In this document: piece by piece, positions 11,596 to 18,252 of the stretch
Layout: each line of letters begins with the position of its first letter
Numbering within the stretch: position 1 is the stretch's first letter
From: a virus
Strand: one strand, 5' to 3'
Length of the DNA: 28,962 nucleotides
IMG/VR virus record: IMGVR_UViG_3300045131_000401
Span: 1-28,962 of that record
The notes under the pieces: generated by a model
Seen by the model: the letters and a program-made list of their open reading frames with translations, nothing else
Databases searched by the model: none
Told to the model about the DNA's origin: nothing
Made by a program: the position numbers and the translations under genes

Positions 11596-12573
11596 ATGCC
11601 ACAACCAACAATCAGCGACGTCCATATTGACGCGATTCTGACGAACATTTCTGTTGCATACATGCAAAAAGCAGAAAACATGATCGCAGATAAGGTCTTT
11701 CCGGTCGTCCCAGTTGATAAGAAGTCAAACAAATATTTTACTTATGACAAGAATGACTGGTTCCGTGACGAAGCACAGCGTCGCGCACCGGGCACTGAGT
11801 CTGCTGGTGGCGGGTACAACCTGTCCACAACTACCTATTCGGCTGATGTTTTTGCATTCCACAAGGATGTAGACGATCAGACTCTTGCTAACGCTGATAC
11901 GCCACTTAACCCGTTGCGTGAGGCTGCAGAGTTTGTGACAAGCCGTTTGCTTCTTCGCCGTGAGGTTCAGTTTATTTCTGACTTCATGACGACTGGAGTT
12001 TGGGCAACTGACGCCACTGGTGTTAGCGGATCCCCAAGCAGTGGTGAATTCCGTCAGTGGAACGACTACACCAATTCAGATCCGATTGAGGATATTGAAG
12101 AAGCAAAAGAGGATATCCTTTCAACCACGGGTTACGAGGCCAATACTCTTGTTCTTGGTTATCAGTCGTTCCGCCAGTTGAAGAACCATCCTGATGTTGT
12201 TGACCGCTACAAGTACACAACTTCAAGCGTGATCACTGAGGAAATGTTGGCACGCTTGTTTGGTGTTGATCGTATCCTCGTGGCAAAGTCAGTTCGGGCA
12301 ACCAACAATGAAGGTCTCACTCCTGCTTACGGATTCAATTTCGGCAAGAGTGCATGTCTCCTCCACGTTGCACCAAATCCCGGTTTGATGACACCTTCCG
12401 CTGGTTACATCTTTGCTTGGACCGGCGTTTCGGGTGGGCTTGGTTCCACTATCGGTACTTCACAGTTCCGTATGGAAAGCCTGCGTGCCGCTCGCATTGA
12501 GGCTGAGGTTGCCTTCGACAACAAAGTTGTTGCAAGCGATCTTGGTTATTTCTTTGCTAGTTGCGTGGCTTAA
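11596..12573 (+). CDS. Major capsid protein
   Basis: 325 aa with a good ribosome site (AAGGAG, 9 bp before ATG). The N-terminus reads SDVHIDAILTNISVAYMQ, then FPVVPVDKKSNKYFTYDKND and GYNLSTTTYSADVFAFHKDVDD. This is a pattern I recognise from a widespread family of siphovirus major capsid proteins. The C-terminal half has the expected mixed alpha/beta composition and ends in hydrophobic strands (VVASDLGYFFASCVA). It forms the icosahedral shell, presumably of HK97 fold, though the fold cannot be shown here. There is no obvious long N-terminal delta domain, consistent with a separate scaffold gene. It is followed by a strong terminator, as often seen after capsid genes. Confidence 0.9.
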   Translation: MPQPTISDVHIDAILTNISVAYMQKAENMIADKVFPVVPVDKKSNKYFTYDKNDWFRDEAQRRAPGTESAGGGYNLSTTTYSADVFAFHKDVDDQTLANADTPLNPLREAAEFVTSRLLLRREVQFISDFMTTGVWATDATGVSGSPSSGEFRQWNDYTNSDPIEDIEEAKEDILSTTGYEANTLVLGYQSFRQLKNHPDVVDRYKYTTSSVITEEMLARLFGVDRILVAKSVRATNNEGLTPAYGFNFGKSACLLHVAPNPGLMTPSAGYIFAWTGVSGGLGSTIGTSQFRMESLRAARIEAEVAFDNKVVASDLGYFFASCVA

Positions 12574-12593
12574 TTTCATAGCATTACCCTTGG

Positions 12594-12637
12594 AGGGGGT
12601 CGGCGGGTTTGATTCCTGTCGACCCCCTTTATTTTTA
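12594..12637 (+). terminator. Strong intrinsic terminator after the major capsid gene
   Basis: AGGGGGTCGGCGGG (12594-12607) pairs with CCTGTCGACCCCCT (12615-12628) over 14 bp with two G-T wobbles, closing a TTTGATT loop. It is followed by TTATTTTT. It lies 20 nt after the capsid stop, and its T tract runs into the ribosome site (AGGAG at 12637-12641) of the next gene, so downstream genes must rely on read-through or another promoter. Confidence 0.85.
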
Positions 12638-12647
12638 GGAGATAGTT

Positions 12648-13058
12648 TTGACTTGGTCTTATAGCGGGAATCCGGCATCATCGGATAAAGATAAGGTTCG
12701 TTTCCTTATTGGTGACACTGACACCACTGATCAGTTGCTCAGTGATGAAGAGATCAATTACACGATTACGGAATCTGGATCCATTTATCAGGCTGCTCAC
12801 GATAGTGCTTACGCGATTGCTTCTACTTTTGCTCGTATGGCATCTAGTAAGAGTGTTGGAGACTTGTCGCTTTCTTACAATGATAGGGCTACTACTTACT
12901 ATCAGGTTGCTGATCGCATGTTGCAGTTGCAGGCTAAGCGTCAACCTCCGACGCCTTGGATTAGCCCCGATAATATTATTCGTGCTGCAGAGAAAACTAT
13001 TCCTCCCGCGAATGGAACCGAGTTTTACACGGGTCAACAGGATTATTTGAGGCCGTAG
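12648..13058 (+). CDS. Head-tail connector/adaptor protein
   Basis: 136 aa. TTG 12648 is used as start because AGGAG (12637-12641) is 6 bp upstream and the frame opens there. The N-terminus DKVRFLIGDTDTTDQLLSDEEI is the hallmark of small helical phage adaptor proteins (HK97 gp6-like). The rest is a helical bundle (AAHDSAYAIASTFARMASSK ... ATTYYQVADRMLQLQAKR) with a disordered Pro-rich C-terminus. Such proteins form a ring under the portal. Directly downstream are the head-closure, neck and tail-terminator genes in the usual order. Asn codons here are all AAT (5 of 5), unlike the OB-fold gene upstream. Confidence 0.8.
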   Translation: MTWSYSGNPASSDKDKVRFLIGDTDTTDQLLSDEEINYTITESGSIYQAAHDSAYAIASTFARMASSKSVGDLSLSYNDRATTYYQVADRMLQLQAKRQPPTPWISPDNIIRAAEKTIPPANGTEFYTGQQDYLRP

Positions 13059-13060
13059 TC

Positions 13061-13393
13061 ATGGGTATTCCTTCTGAGTTTTTACCAATGATGCGAGAGA
13101 CCGTGGTATTGAAGGCTAATACAACGATGGATGCATACGGTAAGCAATCTTTTGCTGCTTCGGGTGTTTCTTATAATGCGCGTCTTATTTTTGATGTTCG
13201 AATGGTTCGAGATGCTGATGGGCGTGAAGTTGTTCAGGCGGGTAAAGCAATTATTTATGGCGCTGTTGCTTCGTTGAATCCTTCATGGCAAATAACTTTG
13301 CCTGATAATACTAATCCAAAAATTACTTTTGTTGACACGATTCAGGATGAGGATGGGGATCATCATTCTGTTGTTGGGTTTGGTCAAGGCTGA
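13061..13393 (+). CDS. Head-closure (stopper)-type protein
   Basis: 110 aa, ATG two bases after the upstream stop. A small beta-rich protein (ETVVLKANTTMDAYGKQSF ... YNARLIFDVRMVRDADGREV ... AIIYGAVASLNPSWQITLPD) ending VDTIQDEDGDHHSVVGFG. This beta-barrel pattern and its location between the adaptor and the HK97 gp10-like gene fit head-closure proteins of the SPP1 gp16 kind, which seal the portal after packaging. The call depends on gene order as much as on sequence. Confidence 0.7.
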   Translation: MGIPSEFLPMMRETVVLKANTTMDAYGKQSFAASGVSYNARLIFDVRMVRDADGREVVQAGKAIIYGAVASLNPSWQITLPDNTNPKITFVDTIQDEDGDHHSVVGFGQG

Positions 13394-13803
13394 TGGCTCG
13401 CACTGTGCGGTTGCGTAATCTTGATCGGTTGCAGGCAGCGTTTATTACTGCAGGTAAGGATGCTCCTCGTTTTGCGGCTCGTGCTTTGTTGGAGGAGACT
13501 CAGGAGGCTTTTATTCTTTCTCAGGAGGTTGTCCCTGTTCGTACTGGGGCTTTAGCAACCTCGGGTATGGTAAATGGTCCTTTTGTTAAGGGCTCAAAAG
13601 TGTCAACCAGTATTGAGTATGGTGGGCCCGCTGCAGGTTATGCGATTTTTGTTCATGAGTTGCCTCCTGCTCGTGCTAGTCATGATTACCCTACGCGGTG
13701 GAAGTTCCTTGAGAATCCGGTAAGGCTTTACGCTGAGGGCATGGGTGATCGTATGACTACTAGAGTTTTAGACATGATTGCTAAAAGATTCGAGATGAGT
13801 TAA
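13393..13803 (+). CDS. HK97 gp10-like neck/tail-completion protein
   Basis: 136 aa, starting at ATG inside the previous stop (ATG overlaps TGA by one base). It carries the family motifs VPVRTGALATSGMV, a beta stretch around YGGPAAGYAIFVHELPP, and HDYPTRWKFLENPV, followed by a C-terminal helix. These are typical of HK97 gp10-type proteins that join head and tail. The next gene starts within its stop codon (TAATG), so the neck genes are translationally coupled. Confidence 0.85.
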   Translation: MARTVRLRNLDRLQAAFITAGKDAPRFAARALLEETQEAFILSQEVVPVRTGALATSGMVNGPFVKGSKVSTSIEYGGPAAGYAIFVHELPPARASHDYPTRWKFLENPVRLYAEGMGDRMTTRVLDMIAKRFEMS

Positions 13804-14204
13804 TGGCTACTATTTTGGAAGCGGTCGGCGATTATTTAGTTTCTCAGGGTCAGGGGACTTTGGGTACTAACTTGTTTTTGACTGTGATGCCGGAGAGTCC
13901 TAATGCTTGTGTTGCTGTGTTTGAGAATGCAGGTGGCCGCCCTTCAATGACGATGGGTTCGGCACCGTGGGCTATTGATCGTCCTTTGATCCAAGTGATT
14001 TGTCGGGGTAATAAGAGTGATTATCTTTCGGCTCGTGATAAGGCCGAGACAATAAGGGCTTTGTTGGGGGCTATCACTGATCAAACTATTTCTGGTATCA
14101 ATATTATGCGAATGGAGTCTCAGGGTTCTGTCATCCCTATGGGGGAGGATGAGAATCAACGTCCGATGATATCGATTAATTTCGATTGCATGGTGAGACC
14201 GTGA
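13803..14204 (+). CDS. Tail terminator (phage minor capsid-type) protein
   Basis: 133 aa with ATG overlapping the upstream stop. The start LEAVGDYLVSQGQGTLGTNLF, the middle PSMTMGSAPWAIDRPLIQVICRG, a helix SARDKAETIRALLGA and a final strand with MISINFDCMV match the small proteins often annotated as phage minor capsid or tail terminator. They cap the tail tube and dock it to the head. Gene order (adaptor, stopper, gp10-like, terminator) supports the call. The next gene begins at the GTGA overlapping its stop. Confidence 0.75.
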   Translation: MATILEAVGDYLVSQGQGTLGTNLFLTVMPESPNACVAVFENAGGRPSMTMGSAPWAIDRPLIQVICRGNKSDYLSARDKAETIRALLGAITDQTISGINIMRMESQGSVIPMGEDENQRPMISINFDCMVRP

Positions 14205-14341
14205 CGGATCCTTATGGGAGAAATGTTGTTACAGATGATAGCCCAAGGTGCTGGAGATGCAATAGGGTATTAGCGTTCTTCGTTTCTCGACCGTGGTCCG
14301 TCCAGTGCTCACGGTGTAAAGCGGAGAACCGTAGCCAGTAG
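14201..14341 (+). CDS. Com-like zinc-ribbon miniprotein
   Basis: 46 aa, starting at GTG 14201 that overlaps the previous TGA. It has two CxxC knuckles: C17-W-R-C20-NRVLAFF, then VQC36-S-R-C39-KAENRS. The spacing and the CxRC-N-x-x-L ... CxRCKxxN wording closely resemble the Com family of Mu-like phages. In Mu, Com binds mRNA and activates translation of the DNA-modification gene mom. No mom-like gene is visible here, so the target is unknown. It may act on the following genes or another transcript. The frame is short but well supported by the four cysteines, coupling to the upstream stop and a stop just before the next ribosome site. Confidence 0.75.
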   Translation: MTDPYGRNVVTDDSPRCWRCNRVLAFFVSRPWSVQCSRCKAENRSQ

Positions 14342-14352
14342 AGAGGTGCCTC

Positions 14353-14607
14353 ATGGATCTTGACGGTGAGTTAGACGTATTGCTGGCTTCTGAAGTTAAA
14401 TCTGGAGCAAGTATTTGTACCATGAGTTCTATTTTAAATAGTTTGCCTGAGGATCAGAGAATTAAATTAGAGGCTTTAATTTCTGCTGAGATTGTTCCTG
14501 CACCAAAGATCGCTGAAGTTTTAAATAAGTATGGTTTCATAATTAAACATAAGTCTATTTCGAGGCATCGTCGACGTTTCAGGGGCGGTGGATGTTTATG
14601 CCCATAG
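14353..14607 (+). CDS. Helix-turn-helix DNA-binding protein (small-terminase-like type)
   Basis: 84 aa; ATG 14353 follows GAGAGG. The second half reads APKIAEVLNKYGFIIKHKSISRHRRRFRGGGCLC, a helix-turn-helix with a basic recognition helix and a C-x-C end. I know similar small proteins from actinophages, where an RRHRR plus C-x-C ending occurs in HTH proteins sometimes annotated as terminase small subunit. In this genome it lies far downstream of the portal, which is unusual for terminase, so a regulatory or DNA-tethering role is equally possible. Its stop overlaps the next gene. Confidence 0.65.
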   Translation: MDLDGELDVLLASEVKSGASICTMSSILNSLPEDQRIKLEALISAEIVPAPKIAEVLNKYGFIIKHKSISRHRRRFRGGGCLCP

Positions 14608-14858
14608 AAAACAACATCATGATCCTTGCTGTAGATGGTCGTATTTGGATTGATAGTTTTTCTTTAATCTCTTACTTGAGAGATGTTGAAATTCAAGCGG
14701 ACACTCATTTGAAAATTGCTGAAGATAAAGGTGACTACAAAAAGGCTATTGCCGCTTACTCAGTTGGGGATTCAATAAGGCAAATTGCCGATGGCCTTGT
14801 CCTGACTTCAATGGTCGCTGATGAAACGATTAGGAGTCGACGTGAGTCTCGAAGATGA
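14592..14858 (+). CDS. Hypothetical helical protein between HTH and phosphoesterase genes
   Basis: 88 aa from ATG 14592 (ATG 14598 is also possible), with AGGGG about 6 bp upstream and a 16-bp overlap with the preceding gene. The sequence starts with a beta-like segment (IMILAVDGRIWIDSFSLISYL), followed by helices (IQADTHLKIAEDKGDYKKAIAAYSVGDSIRQIADGL) and a basic end RSRRESRR. I recognise no family. Tight overlap on both sides suggests it functions with the HTH protein and the phosphoesterase. Confidence 0.6.
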   Translation: MFMPIENNIMILAVDGRIWIDSFSLISYLRDVEIQADTHLKIAEDKGDYKKAIAAYSVGDSIRQIADGLVLTSMVADETIRSRRESRR

Positions 14859-16035
14859 TTTGAATTCTTTAAGTGATCCGGGTGACAGAAGTAATTATCG
14901 TCAGAGCGTGATGGCTAAACATCCGTCTGGGTGGGAGCCGGGTGTTGCATGGAATGGTGACTCTGGCACTTTAACGTCTCAGCCTCTTAATGCTGAGCCG
15001 AATGACTGGTCTGAGTTGTTGGCGGTGTGGGATTTGGATCCTGAAGTGTTTGAGGTTGTCGAGCCTGTCCAATATAGGGCTTGGGATGCACCTAACCCTG
15101 AGGGTGGTCTTCGTAGACTGTTTTACTACAGGGCGACGATTAGAAGGCGCGTAGAGTCGCGAGCGTCGGTGGCTGAGTTGTTAGCCGTGTTAAAGGAGAA
15201 GCGTCCCCGTACAGCCTCTTATGAGGCTTCTGAGGATGGTTTTATGTATGTGGTCCCTGCCGGTGATCTCCAGATAGGCAAGCCTGATGGGGATGGTAGT
15301 GAGGGAACTATCCGCAGGTTTGTTGAGAAAACTGATTTGTCAGTAATTCGCTTGAAGGAACTTCGGCGTCTTAAACGCCCGATTTCGGGTGTGATGTTGC
15401 CGTGGCTGGGTGATTGTATTGAGGGTTTAGTGAGTCAGGGTGGTGCGTTGGCTGCCGCAGGCCGCCTTGATTTGACTATGAGCGAGCAGTTGAGAGTGTA
15501 TCGACGCCTCATGCTGTATCAGATTCAGCAGTTCGCTGGTTTGACGGACAGGATTATCGTGCCGGTGGTGCCGGGTAATCATGATGAGGTACAGAAAGCG
15601 GGCAAGGTTGTCCGGCGCTTTGATGATTCTTGGGCCATAGAAGGGGCTGTAGCGGTCGCTGACGCCCTAAAACTGAGTAGTCAATACGATCATATATCTT
15701 TTGTTTTCCCCGGCGTAGATGAGTTAACAATCACTTTGGACGTTGCCGGTACTCCTGTAGGTTTCGCTCACGGGCATCAGTTCGGCAGGGATCCCATGAA
15801 ATGGTGGGCTGGTCAGGCTCACGGAATGCAAGACATCGGTTCAGCGACTCTCCTGTTAGGTGCCCACCTGCACCATTTAAGGATTGAACAGGGTGGCGCT
15901 AAGACGTTTATCCAGATCCCCGCTATGGATGGTGGTTCAACGTGGTGGCGTCACAAGACAGGTCAGGATGCTCCTGCCGCTATGGTCTCAATGCTGATCG
16001 GTCACGGCGGATGGACTGACTTGGCTATTATGTAA
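14842..16035 (+). CDS. Calcineurin-like metallophosphoesterase
   Basis: 397 aa. GTG 14842 is preferred because AGGAG (14832-14836) is 5 bp upstream; an in-frame ATG at 14821 has no such site. The C-terminal domain shows the metal-ligand series of the superfamily: D142-L-Q144 (Q where many members have H), WLGDC with D191, GNHDE with N246-H247, H310 in AHGHQFGR, and GAHLHH with H342/H344. A helical ~120-residue N-terminal region (SNYRQSVMAKHPSGWEPG ... RRLFYYRATIRRRV) precedes it. Related enzymes cleave phosphodiesters, often DNA ends (SbcD/Mre11-like), but substrate cannot be read here. In actinophages such a gene often follows a CxC-ending HTH gene, as it does here with one gene between. It is an odd insertion between neck and tail-tube genes. 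Confidence 0.85.
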   Translation: MSLEDDLNSLSDPGDRSNYRQSVMAKHPSGWEPGVAWNGDSGTLTSQPLNAEPNDWSELLAVWDLDPEVFEVVEPVQYRAWDAPNPEGGLRRLFYYRATIRRRVESRASVAELLAVLKEKRPRTASYEASEDGFMYVVPAGDLQIGKPDGDGSEGTIRRFVEKTDLSVIRLKELRRLKRPISGVMLPWLGDCIEGLVSQGGALAAAGRLDLTMSEQLRVYRRLMLYQIQQFAGLTDRIIVPVVPGNHDEVQKAGKVVRRFDDSWAIEGAVAVADALKLSSQYDHISFVFPGVDELTITLDVAGTPVGFAHGHQFGRDPMKWWAGQAHGMQDIGSATLLLGAHLHHLRIEQGGAKTFIQIPAMDGGSTWWRHKTGQDAPAAMVSMLIGHGGWTDLAIM

Positions 16036-16070
16036 TACGGAATAATTCATATTAAAGGGAGGGGCTTGGC

Positions 16071-16292
16071 ATGACTAGTGAAGAGCACGCCGATGATGTG
16101 CAAGCGACTGTAGAATCCTTAAGGTCAAGAATTTTGGGTATAGGGGCTGATCAATATGATGATGGTTCTGGTGTTCAGCGTTTTGAGACTAAGACGCTGG
16201 AACATATTCGTGGAGATGCTATTGAGGAAATTGATGACTTGATCGTTTACCTGTGTCAGATACGAATGCGCCTCTTATCACTTTTGTTGTAA
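16071..16292 (+). CDS. Small helical protein, possibly MazG-like
   Basis: 73 aa; ATG preceded by GGGAGGGG. The middle QYDDGSGVQRFETKTLEHI and the helix AIEEIDDLIVYLCQIRMRLLSLL resemble the second half of short phage proteins with an EExxD helix, related to MazG-like nucleotide pyrophosphohydrolases. The first E-rich metal helix is much less clear here, so enzymatic activity is doubtful. It is the last gene before the 149-bp regulatory gap. Confidence 0.5.
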   Translation: MTSEEHADDVQATVESLRSRILGIGADQYDDGSGVQRFETKTLEHIRGDAIEEIDDLIVYLCQIRMRLLSLLL

Positions 16293-16441
16293 GGCGTAAA
16301 AACAAACTCCCTGCCTTCCCTTAAATTGCCTTAGACTAAGGATGTAGTAGATCGTGCCCCTAGTGGGTCCAATCCGTCACTACGTCGTGATCCGAGTGAT
16401 CCGTGAGGCGGTGCGGATTCGCGCTGCCATCAGGAGGATAA
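16293..16441 (+). promoter_or_regulatory. Regulatory gap upstream of the tail genes
   Basis: A 149-bp stretch between the cassette and the tail genes. It holds a perfect palindrome CCTTAGACTAAGG (16329-16341) that contains a -10-like TAGACT (16332-16337), a direct repeat GTGATCCG (16387-16394 and 16396-16403), and a hairpin GGCGGTGCG/CGCGCTGCC with a GATT loop (16407-16428) just before AGGAGG (16432-16437). This looks like an operator or promoter followed by a structured leader, parallel to the scaffold leader at 10295. Confidence 0.5.
16407..16428 (+). promoter_or_regulatory. Leader hairpin next to the ribosome site of the first tail gene
   Basis: Nine paired positions (two G-T wobbles) around a GATT loop, ending 3 nt before AGGAGG. 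It is followed by no T run, so it is not an intrinsic terminator. It could modulate ribosome access or protect the mRNA 5' end. Confidence 0.5.
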
Positions 16442-16648
16442 GTGCCTTATCAGGTGCTCACCGGATTGTCATACCCGCCGGACAAGCGTGCCGAGGTCGG
16501 GGACATCGTTGACGATCTTCCATCAAAGTCAATTCAATGGCTAATAAACAGTGGTCATGTTGAAAAAGTGACAGGAAATACTTTTAATCCCACACCTGCT
16601 TCGATAGCCTCGCCGGAGCCTGAAACTATTGAGAAAGACGGTGAGTAG
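16442..16648 (+). CDS. Small tail-region protein of unknown function
   Basis: 68 aa from GTG 16442, with AGGAGG (16432-16437) 4 bp upstream, the same spacing as the scaffold gene. The core reads YQVLTGLSYPPDKRAEVGDIVDDLPSKSIQWLINSGHVEKV. This YPP-x-KRAExGDxVDDLP ... WLxxxGxxExV pattern is common in small phage proteins next to tail or head-connector genes, with no function known to me. It is two bases upstream of the first tail-tube gene and clearly in the same operon. Confidence 0.75.
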   Translation: MPYQVLTGLSYPPDKRAEVGDIVDDLPSKSIQWLINSGHVEKVTGNTFNPTPASIASPEPETIEKDGE

Positions 16649-16650
16649 TC

Positions 16651-17376
16651 ATGCCATTTCGTCACGGTAAATCCACGGGTGTCTTCTATAACGGAGCAGA
16701 CCTGTCGTCCTATTTTAATGAAGCATCCGTTTCCGAAGATGTTGAAACCGCTGAAGTAACTACTTTTGGTAGTGATTCAAAAAGTTATATTGTCGGGTTA
16801 GCCGATGGAACTATCAGTGCCGCTGGAATGTTTGATGGTAATGAAGGCGCTGTAGACCAAATTTTGTCATCCACTCTTGGCAACGATTCTGCGGATACTG
16901 TTACGGTGGCTCCCGATGGTGTCACTTTTGGGCGCAGGTCTTTTTCTGCGGCGGCCATCGAAACATCATATGAAATTTCATCACCTGTATCTGACGTTGT
17001 TTCTGCGAACCTTGAAATTCAAGCGACGCAAGGAATCGATTCAGGTGTTCTTCTCGCAGGTCGAGTTACGGTTAGCGGTTCCGCTTCTGGTTTCAGCGCT
17101 ACTCTCGATCAAGGAGCATCCTCCACAAACGGGGGAATAGGTTACTTGCACGTCACCTCAAACACCAGAGATGGTGCTTCGACGTTCAAGGTGCAGGATT
17201 CCGCTGACGGTGTCACGTTTGTTGATCGCATAACATTCGCCAGCGTCTCGGCTTCTGCAACTGTCGGCAGCAAAGTTGCCGTCACGGGTTCGGTCGATCG
17301 TTATGTCCGAGCCTTGCATGACCCCGGAGTATTTACCGGGTCCGTCACATACACACTGGCGTTTGCCCGTAAATAA
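16651..17376 (+). CDS. Major tail tube protein paralogue A, with extra C-terminal domain
   Basis: 241 aa. Residues 1-130 are a tail-tube-type domain (MPFRHGKSTGVFYNGADLSSYF ... ETAEVTTFGSDSKSYIVGLADGTISAAGMFDG). Residues about 140-241 form an additional beta domain (GGIGYLHVTSNTRDGASTFKVQDSADGVTF ... VTGSVDRYVRALHD) of a type often appended to tail tube proteins. The first half is clearly paralogous to the next gene (shared ETAEVTTFGS and GL-DGT-S). It probably polymerises into the tail tube, with the added domain facing outward as surface decoration. Which paralogue is the main subunit cannot be decided from sequence. Confidence 0.8.
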   Translation: MPFRHGKSTGVFYNGADLSSYFNEASVSEDVETAEVTTFGSDSKSYIVGLADGTISAAGMFDGNEGAVDQILSSTLGNDSADTVTVAPDGVTFGRRSFSAAAIETSYEISSPVSDVVSANLEIQATQGIDSGVLLAGRVTVSGSASGFSATLDQGASSTNGGIGYLHVTSNTRDGASTFKVQDSADGVTFVDRITFASVSASATVGSKVAVTGSVDRYVRALHDPGVFTGSVTYTLAFARK

Positions 17377-17389
17377 GGAGTAAAAAAAA

Positions 17390-17818
17390 ATGGCATTTAT
17401 TCATGGTAAGAAGTCACTGTTCAAGATTGACAACAGCGCCGGAGCACTCATTGACATTTCTGCTTTCTGCGAAGAAGTCAGCCTGTCACGAGATATCGAA
17501 ACCGCTGAAGTCACCACTTTTGGTAGTGGCACAAAGGCATACATCACGGGACTTTCTGACGGTACTGTCAGTATTTCAGGTAAGTTCGATTCAGTTAACG
17601 CTTCAGCAGTGGATCCAGTTTTGACGGGGATCCTTGGTCAAGATGCGACTGTTTCATGGGCATACCGTGTCAACAGTGCTTCAGTGAGTTCCACCAATCC
17701 TGAGTACCAAGGTGAAGCAATCCTCACTTCGTATGAGGTTTCCGGTGCTGTCGGAGATGCCGTGACTTTCTCGGCTGAACTGCAATGCACAGGTGCTATC
17801 ACTCGGGCCACTGCTTAA
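17390..17818 (+). CDS. Major tail tube protein paralogue B
   Basis: 142 aa; AAGGAG (17375-17380) overlaps the upstream stop and is separated from ATG by a run of nine A residues. It has the same tail tube domain as paralogue A (MAFIHGKKSLFKIDNS ... SRDIETAEVTTFGSGTKAYITGLSDGTVSISGKFDS ... ILTSYEVSGAVGDAVTFSAELQ) but no added C-terminal domain. Located right before the tail assembly chaperones, the normal place for the main tube protein. Two tandem tube paralogues suggest a mixed tube or specialised use at one end. Confidence 0.85.
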   Translation: MAFIHGKKSLFKIDNSAGALIDISAFCEEVSLSRDIETAEVTTFGSGTKAYITGLSDGTVSISGKFDSVNASAVDPVLTGILGQDATVSWAYRVNSASVSSTNPEYQGEAILTSYEVSGAVGDAVTFSAELQCTGAITRATA

Positions 17819-17844
17819 TCTAAGATAGACAGGAAGTCCTAATC

Positions 17845-18252
17845 GTGGGTCAAGCACCCCCTATGGAAAAGAGAAAAAAAGTGTCCCTACGCGAAAAGAT
17901 CCTTGCAGCAGATGACATTGCATCAGAGATGGTTGAAGTTCCCGAGTGGGATGTCACCGTTGAGGTGCGAGGAATGAACGGTGCAGATCGTTCACGCATT
18001 CTGGAAACTGCTGCATCAAGTGAGGATGGCAAGATTGGTATCGGCACTATGTACGTCGAGACCGTGATTGCCAGCACCTACGACCCAGAAACGGGTCTGC
18101 GGGTATTTACCGACGCTGATCGTGATGATCTTATGTCCAAGAGTGCTTCTGCTATTGATCGTCTCGCGACGATTGGTATGCGGTTGTCTGCGATGGATGG
18201 TAAGGCGGCTGATGACGCGAAGGTCACGTTTCCTGAAAAACCCGCATCGTAG
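17845..18252 (+). CDS. Tail assembly chaperone, short form (G-like)
   Basis: 135 aa from GTG 17845 (weak AGGAAG site upstream). An N-terminal basic helix (MEKRKKVSLREKILAADDIAS), a beta region (VEVPEWDVTVEVRGMNGADRS), and a helical acidic middle (TDADRDDLMSKSASAIDRLATIGMRLS) match the first of the two overlapping chaperone genes before tape measure genes. Another frame carrying the second chaperone half runs through its end, implying a programmed frameshift at about 18235-18250. It binds the tape measure and tail-tube subunits during assembly, by analogy with lambda gpG. Confidence 0.8.
   Translation: MGQAPPMEKRKKVSLREKILAADDIASEMVEVPEWDVTVEVRGMNGADRSRILETAASSEDGKIGIGTMYVETVIASTYDPETGLRVFTDADRDDLMSKSASAIDRLATIGMRLSAMDGKAADDAKVTFPEKPAS
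18235..18252 (+). other. Predicted +1 (or -2) programmed frameshift site
   Basis: In the zero frame the end reads GAA AAA CCC GCA TCG TAG. The chaperone extension lies in the frame reached by +1 (CCC slipping to CCG at 18242-18244) or by -2 (AAA moving back within GAAAAA). The usual -1 frame hits a stop codon about 30 bases later (TAG at 18263-18265) and does not lead into the extension. The stop at 18250-18252 is just two codons past CCC, as in other +1 sites. Confidence 0.65.

Noticed and set aside
12590-12637. A tRNA gene suggested by the T-arm-like GGGTTTGATTCC
   Set aside because: The flanks pair with each other immediately to form a 14-bp hairpin followed by T residues. There is no anticodon arm, D-arm or CCA end, so it is a terminator.
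17381-17390. A-run before the second tail-tube gene as a slippage site joining the two tube proteins
   Set aside because: The upstream stop lies before the run, so slippage there could not create a fusion; it is only the spacer between ribosome site and ATG.
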